Below, piece after piece: positions 1 to 8,213 of a DNA stretch of 64,000 nucleotides (its first letter is position 1; the number at the start of each line of letters is the position of its first letter). Under the pieces are notes generated by a model that had not been told where the DNA came from, did no database searches, and saw only the letters and a program-made list of their open reading frames with translations. The translations under genes were made by a program, and so were the position numbers. Source of the DNA: an uncultured Draconibacterium sp. (lineage in GTDB: Bacteria > Bacteroidota > Bacteroidia > Bacteroidales > Prolixibacteraceae); NCBI RefSeq assembly GCF_963674925.1, contig NZ_OY771649.1, positions 248,001 through 312,000 on the forward strand, written 5' to 3'.

Positions 1-724
1 TCCCCTGGGATAGATGAAATGTTGATCCATCGGCATTGGTTTTTGGAGTTTCGATTGCGGTTGTATTTTCATATAGCAATGGATGGAACTGGTTGGTCTC
101 GCCGCCCAGGAAGCCCCAGAAATATTCAAATCCCCAGATGCCTGTGGGCCAACTTTCGAATGGGCCGGCAGGCGAAGCCTCTTCCATTGGGGTATTGTGC
201 CATTTACCAAAAGCTGCCGTAGCATATCCGTTGTCAGTTAAAATCTTTGCAATGGATGGTGTGCTGTAATCAATCTGTGAATTGTATCCCGGATAGCCGG
301 TGGCAAACTCGGAAATAATTCCTGTACCGATTTGATGAATATTATAACCGGTCAGCAATGAGCCGCGAGTTGGCGAACATACTGCTGCCACCGAAAAATG
401 TGAATATCGAATGCCTTCATCTCCTATACGGTCGAATGTGGGTGTTTTCATAACACCACCAAACGATGATGCATTCGAATACCCGGCATCATCAAGCATT
501 ACAATCAAAACATTTGGAGCATCTTTGGGTGCTTTGGGCTGCCCGACAAAATCGGGTTTTGATTCGGCAAGGGTTTTACCCTGAACACCTTGCCACTCAG
601 GCATGGGATAGGGTATAGCGTTTTTTTTCTCGTCTGATTGATTTTCAGGCGATGTTGTACAGGATGTTATGAGAAATACACTCATAATTCCAACTAAAAA
701 TAGTGATTTGAATTTCATAGTCAT
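1..724 (-). CDS. Arylsulfatase-type lipoprotein, N-terminal part (runs off the left edge)
   Basis: This is the N-terminal ~240 residues of a type I sulfatase, which hydrolyses sulfate esters. The reading frame is open to base 1. The start is ATG at 724 or, in frame, ATG at 718. The signal peptide ends in a lipobox (ITSC), so the enzyme is probably an exported lipoprotein. The metal-binding Asp pair appears in VLIVMLDDAGYS. The formylglycine-type motif CSPTR (C-x-P-x-R) is present, followed by GKWH, which is typical of the family. Substrate cannot be read from this part; carbohydrate sulfatases and arylsulfatases share these motifs. A 73-aa gene lies just upstream on the same strand, 16 nt away, and is probably co-transcribed. 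Confidence 0.9.
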   Translation of the reverse strand, partial: MTMKFKSLFLVGIMSVFLITSCTTSPENQSDEKKNAIPYPMPEWQGVQGKTLAESKPDFVGQPKAPKDAPNVLIVMLDDAGYSNASSFGGVMKTPTFDRIGDEGIRYSHFSVAAVCSPTRGSLLTGYNIHQIGTGIISEFATGYPGYNSQIDYSTPSIAKILTDNGYATAAFGKWHNTPMEEASPAGPFESWPTGIWGFEYFWGFLGGETNQFHPLLYENTTAIETPKTNADGSTFHLSQG

Positions 725-740
725 GGTATTTGTTTTTGCG

Positions 741-962
741 TTATTTAGTTATGCTTTCAAAAAGTTCCAGTTTTAATTCCTCAAGTGTTTCGAAATACTG
801 TTGCGCAAGTGAACCTTTATTGGTTCGCTTCAGTTTTTCCAGTGTTTTTTTACACAACATGTAGTCTTCTGCTACTTCCCTGAAATTTTCATCCTGAGCC
901 AAAAGGATTTTTATTTTTTCTTTATGTCCGGGAAAACAGGAAATAAATTCTGAATCTGTCAT
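741..962 (-). CDS. Small hypothetical protein (73 aa)
   Basis: This is a short charged, mostly helical protein with no signal peptide or membrane segment. It has Lys/Glu-rich helices in the second half (KKTLEKLKR, LEELKLELFE). I do not recognise the family. It starts at ATG 962 and ends 16 nt before the sulfatase start, so the two are likely one transcript. Codon use looks normal and nothing overlaps it on the other strand. A function linked to the sulfatase is only suggested by position. Confidence 0.6.
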   Translation of the reverse strand: MTDSEFISCFPGHKEKIKILLAQDENFREVAEDYMLCKKTLEKLKRTNKGSLAQQYFETLEELKLELFESITK

Positions 963-1259
963 AATAGATGAATTACCGGTTTAACTGCTGTTAACACCTA
1001 TTTGTATGAATTGAAATATCAAGATTGTATTAATCCTTTCCTTAAAAAATGCAGCGTTTAATTAATCGGTTGAACCGGGTATTTTTTCATTTGTGCTGCA
1101 AGCTTTTAGATATTGTTTTCTCCCGGTACTTTTAATGTTTTTATAACTTGTAATTTTTGGCTATTTTTATACAAGATACAGTGTTTACTGTTTCTATGTA
1201 AGTCAATTACCGTATGTAACCGTAAAATACGTGCTCGTCAGAAACTGAAAAACCTAAAA

Positions 1260-2861
1260 ATGGAGTCTTTAACTACAGAAATAATCGAGGAAAGTCTAAT
1301 TATCAGGCAAGTTGAAAAGATATGTTCAAGTGCCGAGTTCAACACCAAAGAATTATTATGCCGTTTTCTTTCTTATATAATTTCAGAATATATGGAAGGA
1401 AGAGGTGATAGCATAAAGGGCTATACCATTGGAGTTGATGTGTTTAACAGGGGGGATGATTTCGATCCGGGGCAAGACGCACTCGTGCGGATTAATGCAG
1501 GTAGATTACGAAGGGCACTTGACATGTATTATCTGAAAGAAGGTAGTAACGATACAATTAAAATTGAGATACCAAAAGGAGGCTATAATCCCCAAATTAC
1601 ACTCAAAAATAACGCGTCAGTTAAGAAAGAAACCAACTCATCAAAAAAAACGGAATTTCGTTTCGAAACGCAACCCGGAATTGCTGTACTACCGTTCGCT
1701 AACCGTACCGGAGATTCACAGAACGATTTCCTGGTTGAGGGTATCAGCGAGGAAATATCGATAGAATTAACCAGGTACGAGGATTGGTCGGTGTATAACT
1801 TTAGTATTCTTACCAACGAAAGTACCATTGCCCGCAATATTAAAAAACTAGCCAAAAAAAGAGGTGTTCGCTTTGTTCTCGAAGGTGCAATACATCAATC
1901 AGGCACACGAATTAAAGCTCTTGTCAGGCTTGTAGATTTAACGGATGAGAAACAAATCTGGGCACAAAGTTATACCCGTGAGTTAAATTTCGACAACATT
2001 TTTGATATACAGGAATCGATATCAAGGGAAATTGCAAACATTATTGGAAGTGAATTTGGAATTATTCCCCGGAAATTAACCGGAGAATTCATGAGTCAGG
2101 ATTATCAGAATATGACTGAGTATAATGCGGTTCTGAAGTTCTATCGCTTTCAACTCTATCTATCTGCTAAAACTGGTGAAGAGGCTCTTGAAGCACTCAC
2201 AAAAGCTTATGAAAGCGAACCTGATTCAGCAACAATTAATGCTTTAATCGGTGCTTTTCATGGTAACTATTACTCTTTTGATTTACCCAACGCCAGTGAA
2301 TCCTATAAATTACTCGCTAATTATACCGAACGTGCATTTATTCTTAACCCCGACAGTTTTATTGTAAATACAAGTCTTGCGTATAAATGTTTTATGTATG
2401 ATGAGAAAGACCGGTTTTTTCAGTTGGCGGAAAAATACGTTTTATCGGGTATGAATACAACCCTACGTATTGGGACATTGGCTTTCTATTTAAGTTTATA
2501 TGGTGATTGGGAACGAGGGAAAAGGATACTTGACAGTGTTATGACAAGAAATGTGGGGTACCCTCTTTATTTCCATGGTGTTACCATGCTTTATTATTAC
2601 AGAAACAAAGATTATGAACTGGCCCGGAATGAAAGTGATAAATATAATTTGCCGGCGGTTTTTTGGAGCCCAATGTTAAAAGCAGCTGTAAACGGGCAAC
2701 TTGGTGATTTGGATAAGGCTAAATCGAATATAACCGATCTGTTAAATCTTAAGCCTGATTTTGAATCGAAAGCCAGATATTTAATCAGTATTTATGTGAA
2801 AGAGCAAGAACTGGTAAATCACATTTTACAGGGACTCCGGTTGGCTGGATTGAAAGTCTAA
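1260..2861 (+). CDS. Winged-helix-like / TolB-N-like / TPR signalling protein
   Basis: The protein has 533 aa when started at ATG 1260; an in-frame extension to 1113 exists but reads like non-coding leader. Residues ~15-105 contain the block with GYTIGVDVF, DPGQDALVRI and AGRLRRAL, which is known from proteins often annotated adenylate cyclase-like in other phyla and is probably a DNA-binding or dimerisation module. Residues ~140-280 (start GIAVLPFANRTGD) resemble the TolB N-terminal/FlgO-like domain. The C-terminal ~250 residues are helical TPR-type repeats. There is no signal peptide or membrane segment. No cyclase catalytic domain is present despite the usual annotation. Likely a cytoplasmic regulator or sensor; the precise role is unknown. 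Confidence 0.7.
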   Translation: MESLTTEIIEESLIIRQVEKICSSAEFNTKELLCRFLSYIISEYMEGRGDSIKGYTIGVDVFNRGDDFDPGQDALVRINAGRLRRALDMYYLKEGSNDTIKIEIPKGGYNPQITLKNNASVKKETNSSKKTEFRFETQPGIAVLPFANRTGDSQNDFLVEGISEEISIELTRYEDWSVYNFSILTNESTIARNIKKLAKKRGVRFVLEGAIHQSGTRIKALVRLVDLTDEKQIWAQSYTRELNFDNIFDIQESISREIANIIGSEFGIIPRKLTGEFMSQDYQNMTEYNAVLKFYRFQLYLSAKTGEEALEALTKAYESEPDSATINALIGAFHGNYYSFDLPNASESYKLLANYTERAFILNPDSFIVNTSLAYKCFMYDEKDRFFQLAEKYVLSGMNTTLRIGTLAFYLSLYGDWERGKRILDSVMTRNVGYPLYFHGVTMLYYYRNKDYELARNESDKYNLPAVFWSPMLKAAVNGQLGDLDKAKSNITDLLNLKPDFESKARYLISIYVKEQELVNHILQGLRLAGLKV

Positions 2862-2892
2862 AATTCTGACGATTTGTTCTTCCTGAAATAAA

Positions 2893-2924
2893 AAAACCGC
2901 TCCATCGGTTGACGGAACGGTTTT
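2893..2924. terminator. Bidirectional hairpin terminator
   Basis: Arms AAAACCG-C-TCC (2893-2903) and GGA-A-CGGTTTT (2914-2924) flank a 10-nt loop, with A-rich sequence on the left and T-rich on the right. It sits between the convergent 533-aa gene and enolase and can serve both. Confidence 0.75.
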
Positions 2925-2945
2925 CATATTTAGCGCAAAGTATTC

Positions 2946-4244
2946 TTACTTCTTGTAGATTTTTTTGTATCCGTAGATAGCACTTGCACCCAATTCTTCT
3001 TCAATACGAAGCAGCTGGTTGTATTTTGCCATACGGTCGGAGCGGCTCATAGAACCTGTTTTAATCTGACCAGAGTTGGTAGCAACTGCAATGTCGGCAA
3101 TTGTTGAATCTTCAGTTTCACCTGAGCGGTGAGAAGTTACTGAAGTATAGCCGGCACGGTGTGCCATTTCAATGGCATCTAACGTTTCAGTCAACGTACC
3201 AATTTGGTTTACTTTGATAAGGATTGAGTTCGCAGCTCCCAATTCGATACCTTTTTTCAGGTACTCAACGTTGGTTACGAAAAGGTCGTCGCCAACCAAC
3301 TGGCATTTGTCGCCAATGGCAGCATTCAGTTTTACCCATCCGTCCCAGTCGCCTTCGTCCATGCCGTCTTCAATTGAGTCGATCGGATATTTTTCAATCA
3401 ATTCAGCCAGGTAAGCAGCTTGTTCGTCAGAAGTACGTTTTACACCGTTTGGCTCGAAAATACTGTAATCGTATACACCATTTTTGTAAAACTCTGATGA
3501 AGCACAGTCCATCGCGATAGATACATCACCACCGTCTTCGGCACGACCGGCTTTATAACCGGCGTCTTTAATAGCAGTAAGTATTGATTCGATAGCTTCT
3601 TCAGTTCCACCAAGTGCCGGAGCAAAACCACCTTCGTCGCCAACGGCAGTTGAAAGGTTTTTAGCCGCCAGTACTTTTTTCAATGCGTGGAAAACCTCAG
3701 CACCCATACGCAAACCTTCGCGGAAAGTAGGCGCACCAATCGGGCGGATCATAAATTCCTGGAAAGCGATAGTTGCATCAGAGTGAGAACCACCGTTAAT
3801 AATGTTCATCATCGGAACAGGCAATGTTTTTGCGTTAGTTCCACCGATGTATTTGTATAATGGAAGCTCAGAGTACTCGGCAGCCGCTTTTGCTACTGCC
3901 AACGAAACACCTAACATAGCGTTTGCACCTAAGTTAGATTTTGTTTTTGTGCCATCGAGTTCCAATAATTTGCTATCGATAGCTACCTGGTCAGTAGCAT
4001 CCATACCAATAATTTCTTTTGCAATAACGTCGTTAACGTTTGCAACTGCTTTTAAACAGCCTTTTCCTAAGTAACGGCTTTTGTCGCCATCACGTAATTC
4101 AAGTGCTTCGTTTTCGCCGGTTGACGCTCCTGACGGAACAGCCGCGCGGCCGAATGCACCACTTTCGAGTGTTACATCAACTTCAACAGTTGGGTTACCA
4201 CGAGAATCGATAATCTCTCTTGCTTTTACGTCGCTAATTAACAT
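2946..4244 (-). CDS. eno: Enolase (phosphopyruvate hydratase)
   Basis: Enolase interconverts 2-phosphoglycerate and phosphoenolpyruvate in glycolysis and gluconeogenesis. The 432-aa length is standard. The N-terminal block (AREIIDSRGNPTVEV) and the C-terminal signature region (LIKVNQIGTLTET, then SHRSGETEDSTIADIAVA) are intact. The Mg-binding acidic residues lie in the expected contexts (IAMDCASSEF, SIEDGMDEGDW, LVGDDLFVT). It starts at ATG 4244 and is monocistronic, with a shared hairpin terminator at its 3' end and a long non-coding region upstream. No anomaly seen. Confidence 0.98.
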   Translation of the reverse strand: MLISDVKAREIIDSRGNPTVEVDVTLESGAFGRAAVPSGASTGENEALELRDGDKSRYLGKGCLKAVANVNDVIAKEIIGMDATDQVAIDSKLLELDGTKTKSNLGANAMLGVSLAVAKAAAEYSELPLYKYIGGTNAKTLPVPMMNIINGGSHSDATIAFQEFMIRPIGAPTFREGLRMGAEVFHALKKVLAAKNLSTAVGDEGGFAPALGGTEEAIESILTAIKDAGYKAGRAEDGGDVSIAMDCASSEFYKNGVYDYSIFEPNGVKRTSDEQAAYLAELIEKYPIDSIEDGMDEGDWDGWVKLNAAIGDKCQLVGDDLFVTNVEYLKKGIELGAANSILIKVNQIGTLTETLDAIEMAHRAGYTSVTSHRSGETEDSTIADIAVATNSGQIKTGSMSRSDRMAKYNQLLRIEEELGASAIYGYKKIYKK

Positions 4245-4480
4245 TGTAAGTAGTTTTTATTTATTTAACTTTTCAAGATTGCTAGTGCAATTACAGGATT
4301 GTAAACGCTGTGGCGCTTAAATTGTTTCACGAAATTACGAAGATTAACGAATAGTTTACTCCTTTTTTATGCGAATTTAAGATCATTAATTTGGTTTACA
4401 ATATAATGTGTTTAGCGCGCTATTATTTTATAAGTGTTAAAATCAATTTGAATGTCCTTTTTAGAATGTACCTGAACGTC

Positions 4481-4501
4481 ACCCTGAATTTAGTTCAGGG
4501 T
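4481..4501. repeat. REP-like palindrome (ACCCTGAA/TTCAGGGT)
   Basis: Perfect 8-bp arms ACCCTGAA (4481-4488) and TTCAGGGT (4494-4501) surround TTTAG. Intergenic palindromes of this kind recur in many Bacteroidota genomes. Only one copy is seen in this window. Confidence 0.65.
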
Positions 4502-4620
4502 CGGATGGGATCATATTGAATTTCTATTGGTGGACTATTTTTTCGATGCCAGAGAATTGCGGCGCAAACAATCATCCCATCTCAAAGAACTTACCGGTTG
4601 CGCCTTTGGTGTTCACCTAT

Positions 4621-4677
4621 TTTAACCCGGGGCGAAGCTCTTCCGAATGCCATTCGAATCGCAGGCCCCGGGCTAAA
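4621..4677. repeat. Nested GC-rich inverted repeat
   Basis: Outer arms 4621-4633 (TTTAACCCGGGGC) and 4665-4677 (GCCCCGGGCTAAA) pair at 12 of 13 positions. Inside lies a second perfect hairpin, CGAATG (4644-4649) and CATTCG (4651-4656). The nested, cruciform-like layout is typical of REP/RAYT-dispersed elements. No transposase gene is present nearby. Confidence 0.55.
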
Positions 4678-4686
4678 GTAAGTCGC

Positions 4687-4737
4687 ACTTTCAGCGCTCT
4701 GTATTTCTAGTATATCTCAACTTTCAGCGCTGAAAGT
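4687..4737. repeat. Direct repeat ending in an 18-bp perfect palindrome
   Basis: ACTTTCAGCGCT occurs at 4687-4698 and again at 4720-4731. The second copy extends to the perfect palindrome ACTTTCAGCGCTGAAAGT (4720-4737). It is probably part of the same REP-like cluster. Confidence 0.55.
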
Positions 4738-5009
4738 GCTGTTTAATTCAGCCTTGGGCAAAGCTAATTGTCGGCAGGCAATTGCGGCACCCATGTAAAG
4801 AGGTTATGTATTTTAAAAAGGCGCAAATGCAAAAGTAGATTGAAACGCAAAACCTTCCTGCGCCGCATCTCTGTATAATTTGAAATATTAATCCCCCGGA
4901 TTTTACACGTGATCCGTCTTATGTTTTAGTGTTGATTGTTAATAGAGACGAGATACAAAATTCGTCAGCTGACGGACAGCATGACGTGCAAATGAAGGGA
5001 GGCGCTTAA

Positions 5010-5477
5010 TTAGATTTCTCCGTTTTCTTTAAGAATATCATAAACAAGTGCAGTGGCATCTCCAACTACTTTCCGGCAAATAATTTTGTGGTGTTTCCGG
5101 TCTTGTACCTGAGCTTCGGTAGCGTGTTTGATTAATAGCTGGCGGCAATTTGTAGTACCATGTATATCCTCTACCAGGTTATTTAATTCGCGAACTTTTT
5201 TGTAGCTGTTCAGCTTCGTTTCCATGTCTTTTGGTTCCTCGTTACCAAATGCCAGGCCAATAACCATAAAACCGCCGGTTACAGCGCCGCAGGTTTCGCG
5301 CAAACGGCCCATTCCGCCGCCAAAAGTGGCCGAAATTCGTTTGGCCATGGTTTTATCAAGCTTAAAATGATCGGCAAAAGCAAGCAATACCGACTGCGAG
5401 CAGGCATAACCTTCATCAAAACGATTTAATGCCTCTTCAATGATAAATTCTTTTGTGGTATTTAACGTTGTGCACAT
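5010..5477 (-). CDS. C_GCAxxG_C_C family protein
   Basis: A 155-aa cytoplasmic protein of the C_GCAxxG_C_C family (a redox/metal-type family named for its conserved cysteines). Visible signature elements are YACSQSVL, FGGGMGRL, ETCGAVTGG, and two late cysteines (TNCRQL and IICRKVV). The biochemical role of the family is not established; conserved cysteines suggest metal or thiol chemistry. It is a single gene reading toward the REP-like region. A longer, membrane-bound subgroup exists, but this copy has no membrane segment. Confidence 0.85.
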   Translation of the reverse strand: MCTTLNTTKEFIIEEALNRFDEGYACSQSVLLAFADHFKLDKTMAKRISATFGGGMGRLRETCGAVTGGFMVIGLAFGNEEPKDMETKLNSYKKVRELNNLVEDIHGTTNCRQLLIKHATEAQVQDRKHHKIICRKVVGDATALVYDILKENGEI

Positions 5478-5558
5478 ATGATTAATAATAAAAATGCGAA
5501 GCTATTGATTTCGTTCAAACTTTATGCCTTTAATAAGAACTTTTTCACAACAAAAAAA

Positions 5559-5602
5559 GCACAAAGCCAACGAAATTAACTTCGTGTCTTTGTGCCTTTG
5601 TG
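5559..5602 (-). terminator. Terminator of the GGGtGRT operon (minus strand)
   Basis: On the minus strand the stem GCACAAAG..ACGAA / TTCGTT..CTTTGTGC (outer arms at 5588-5595 and 5559-5566) is followed by a run of seven T (5552-5558). It lies just past the 3' end of the 330-aa gene. Confidence 0.75.
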
Positions 5603-5631
5603 TTTATCGTTGAAGTGGCAAAGCCACTCTT

Positions 5632-6624
5632 TTAAGCTTGCGAAACGGCTACTGCAACTGCAACAGAAGCACCAACCATCGGGTTGTTACCCATTCCAAT
5701 CAATCCCATCATCTCAACGTGAGCTGGAACTGAAGAAGAACCGGCGAACTGAGCATCAGAGTGCATACGTCCCATAGTGTCTGTCATACCGTAAGAAGCA
5801 GGACCGGCAGCCATGTTGTCAGGGTGAAGTGTACGACCAGTACCACCACCAGAAGCAACTGAGAAGTATTTTTTACCTTGCTCGATACATTCTTTTTTGT
5901 AAGTTCCTGCAACAGGGTGCTGGAAACGAGTTGGGTTAGTTGAGTTACCGGTAATCGATACATCAACACCTTCTTTATGAAGAATGGCAACACCTTCGCG
6001 CACATCGTCGGCACCATAGCAATTTACATCGCCACGAGTTCCTTCAGAGTATTTCTTACGGCTAACTTCAGCAACTTCGCCTGTAACGTAGTCGAATTTA
6101 GTTTGAACGTAAGTAAAACCGTTGATACGTGAGATAATTTTTGCAGCGTCTTTTCCTAATCCGTTAAGGATTACACGTAAAGGCTCTTTACGAACGCGGT
6201 TGGCGAAGTTGGCAATTTTAATTGCACCCTCGGCAGCAGCGAATGATTCGTGACCAGCCAGCAGTGCGAAACATTTTGTTTCTTCGCGCAACAACATAGC
6301 AGCCAGGTTACCATGACCGATACCTACTTTTCTGTCGTCGGCAACCGATCCCGGAATACAGAAAGCCTGTAACCCTTCACCTAAAGTTGCAGCAATTTCA
6401 GAAGCTTCAGTCTGGCCTTTTTTAATGGCAATGGCAGCACCTACAATATAAGCCCACATTGCGTTTTCAAAAGCAATAGGCTGAGTGTCTTTAACAACGT
6501 TATAAACGTCAACACCTTTGTCGTCGCAAATTTGTTTTGCTTCTTCTACTGAAGCAATTCCGTATGAATTTAAAACAGCTTCAATCTGTTTAATTCGTCT
6601 ATCGTAACTTTCAAATAATGGCAT
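5632..6624 (-). CDS. GGGtGRT family protein
   Basis: A 330-aa protein of the GGGtGRT family, named for the motif seen here as SGGGTGRTLHPDNMAAGP near the C-terminus. The C-terminus is Gly/Ala-rich and conserved in the family (GLIGMGNNPMVGAS). No membrane segment or signal is seen. Function is unknown in the literature I know; it is nearly always encoded next to a NifU-like protein in anaerobes, as here. The start at ATG 6624 is fixed by a strong Shine-Dalgarno (GGAGG on the minus strand at ~6631-6635), unusual for this phylum. The gene begins 11 nt after the NifU-like gene ends, so translation is probably coupled. Confidence 0.88.
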   Translation of the reverse strand: MPLFESYDRRIKQIEAVLNSYGIASVEEAKQICDDKGVDVYNVVKDTQPIAFENAMWAYIVGAAIAIKKGQTEASEIAATLGEGLQAFCIPGSVADDRKVGIGHGNLAAMLLREETKCFALLAGHESFAAAEGAIKIANFANRVRKEPLRVILNGLGKDAAKIISRINGFTYVQTKFDYVTGEVAEVSRKKYSEGTRGDVNCYGADDVREGVAILHKEGVDVSITGNSTNPTRFQHPVAGTYKKECIEQGKKYFSVASGGGTGRTLHPDNMAAGPASYGMTDTMGRMHSDAQFAGSSSVPAHVEMMGLIGMGNNPMVGASVAVAVAVSQA

Positions 6625-6635
6625 AATTTTTCCTC

Positions 6636-7328
6636 CTATTCTTTACGTGGGTCAATGGTTTTTACTGCATCGGCGAAACGTCCGTAAGTTCCGGTAGCTT
6701 CTTTCAATGCTTCGTTAGCATCTTTACCCGACTTAATCATGTCCATCATTCTTCCAAGCTGAACAAACTCGTAACCGATAATCTCGTTGTCGGCATCTAA
6801 ACCGATTTTAGAAACATAACCTTCAGCTACTTCAAGGTAACGAGGACCTTTTGCCGAAGTTCCGTAAAGTGTACCTGTTACACCACGTAAACCTTTACCT
6901 AAATCTTCAAGACCGGCACCAATTGGCAGACCGCCTTCAGAGAAAGCAGTTTGCGAACGACCGTATACGATCTGAAGGAATAACTCGCGCATTGCAGTGT
7001 TAATAGCATCACAAACAAGGTCGGTATTTAATGCTTCAAGGATTGTTTTTCCGGGAAGAATTTCTGAAGCCATTGCAGCCGAGTGAGTCATACCGGTACA
7101 ACCGATAGTTTCAATCAACGCTTCTTCAATAATTCCTTCTTTAACATTCAATGTTAATTTACATGCACCTTGCTGTGGCGCACACCAACCAACACCGTGG
7201 GTTAAACCCGAAATGTCTGTAACTTCTTTGGCTTTAGTCCAACTTCCTTCCTGTGGAATTGGAGCCGGGCCATGATTTGCTCCTTTGGCAACGCAAATCA
7301 TACCTTCAACTTCGTGTGTAAAACTCAT
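6636..7328 (-). CDS. NifU-like iron-sulfur scaffold family protein
   Basis: A 230-aa protein with NifU-N/IscU-type features. Cysteines lie in the expected spacing pattern: GWCAPQQGAC, then ETIGCTGMTHSAAMASEILPG, then TDLVCDAIN. IscU proteins build and hand over Fe-S clusters. This subgroup is longer than IscU (~130 aa), has its own C-terminal ~80 residues, and pairs with GGGtGRT. Whether it is a general scaffold or serves one client, perhaps its neighbour, is not known. First gene of the two-gene operon, with a hairpin in the leader. Confidence 0.82.
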   Translation of the reverse strand: MSFTHEVEGMICVAKGANHGPAPIPQEGSWTKAKEVTDISGLTHGVGWCAPQQGACKLTLNVKEGIIEEALIETIGCTGMTHSAAMASEILPGKTILEALNTDLVCDAINTAMRELFLQIVYGRSQTAFSEGGLPIGAGLEDLGKGLRGVTGTLYGTSAKGPRYLEVAEGYVSKIGLDADNEIIGYEFVQLGRMMDMIKSGKDANEALKEATGTYGRFADAVKTIDPRKE

Positions 7329-7631
7329 ATTAATATATATTTTCGGTTTTTTGCTGAAACAGCTAAAAAGGCTCGTTATTTCGAGCTTTTAGGTCTGTCT
7401 TTAACTGCGGCGTGAAAATATTAAATTATTGTTCTACAGTGCCTCCGGAAAATGTTTAAAGGATACAATATTTTGTTTATTAACGTTTAGTTAAAGTGTT
7501 GAATATAAAGGATTAAAAGGTCTTGAATTGCTTATTGTGGTTTGGGTTTCATATGGTTACCAATGAGGATTAAATTGATACAACACGTTGTTGCCAATGA
7601 GTAAAATGAGGAAGGGGGAGAGCATAGTCGA
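7329..7631. other. 303-bp intergenic region: leader of the NifU-like operon
   Basis: AT-rich, without a coding ORF. It holds the leader and promoter region of the NifU-like/GGGtGRT operon, including a hairpin at 7363-7392. I found no clear TAnnTTTG element on the minus strand. Nothing else recognised. Confidence 0.5.
7363..7392 (-). promoter_or_regulatory. Leader hairpin upstream of the NifU-like gene
   Basis: Arms CTAAAA..GCTCG (7363-7375, with a 2-nt bulge) and CGAGCTTTTAG (7382-7392) form an 11-bp stem ~35-65 nt upstream of the start. It is followed on the minus strand by TTTTTTG-type sequence, so it could attenuate transcription or protect the mRNA. Confidence 0.4.
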
Positions 7632-8000
7632 TCAATGGTATTCTTCGCGGTATTTTAGCCCTTTTTCGTAACGAACCACATCCAGCTCCTGGAAGGTCAC
7701 TAAACCACCACGTTGGCTATTGTCCAGTATTTTGTTTAGTTTTTCAATAAACTGGTCAATTTTATCAATGTTGTCAATAATTTCAATGGTAACGGGCAAA
7801 TCACCCGACAAGGCAAAAATTTTCATGGTATGTATGCTGTGGCTGGCACCATACGACATTACTCCCTTATAAACGGTGGCGCCGGCCAAACCGGCATTTC
7901 GTGCTTCAAACACAATTTCTTCAAACAACACCCGGCCATTTATTTTATCCGATTCTCCGATGTAGATCTTCAGGATTCCTGTTTTTTCTGTTGTTTTCAT
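7632..8000 (-). CDS. DUF190 family protein
   Basis: A 122-aa cytoplasmic DUF190 protein, a PII-like ferredoxin-fold family. Family features are LKIYIGESDKINGRVLFEEI, the GLAGATVYKGVMSYG block and the later LPVTIEIID. I start it at ATG 8000, because the 17 residues in the longer frame do not match the family. DUF190 genes often accompany crcB fluoride exporters; here a crcB lies 1.1 kb away on the same strand with one opposite-strand gene between. A regulatory or accessory role is inferred. Confidence 0.85.
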   Translation of the reverse strand: MKTTEKTGILKIYIGESDKINGRVLFEEIVFEARNAGLAGATVYKGVMSYGASHSIHTMKIFALSGDLPVTIEIIDNIDKIDQFIEKLNKILDNSQRGGLVTFQELDVVRYEKGLKYREEYH

Positions 8001-8163
8001 CGCGTTGTTAATTTTAGGTTTTTCACTACAGGGTTTTACAGAAAACAGCACGAATTAGTTTCAAATTGTAAGGATTTATAGCATTCAGAATTTTTAAGTG
8101 CTTATTCTGTCAAATTAATACTTTAATCGCTGAACAATTGATTGAAAGTGAATGTTTTAAAAT

Positions 8164-8179
8164 AATACCATAAGGTATT
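8164..8179. promoter_or_regulatory. Palindrome upstream of the SDR gene
   Basis: AATACC-ATAA-GGTATT lies ~35 bp before the SDR start. It could be an operator; no regulator gene is adjacent. Confidence 0.25.
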
Positions 8180-8213
8180 CTAATGAAATTATTTTCTCAC
8201 CAAAAACAACAAG

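Larger units (their letters stand above)
4245..5009. other. 765-bp gene-free region with REP-like palindromes
   Basis: No ORF here has coding character. The left ~150 bp should hold the enolase promoter and leader. The middle carries a cluster of inverted repeats, listed separately. A 12-bp palindrome CGTCAGCTGACG lies at 4963-4974. The text resembles decayed, REP-type intergenic repeats rather than a degraded gene. Confidence 0.6.

Noticed and set aside
1113..1259. 49-residue N-terminal extension of the TolB-like protein
   Set aside because: It is Phe/Cys-rich and unlike the family; ATG 1260 gives the expected start.
4516..4710. Small ORF in the enolase-downstream gap
   Set aside because: It crosses two palindromes and has no coding character.
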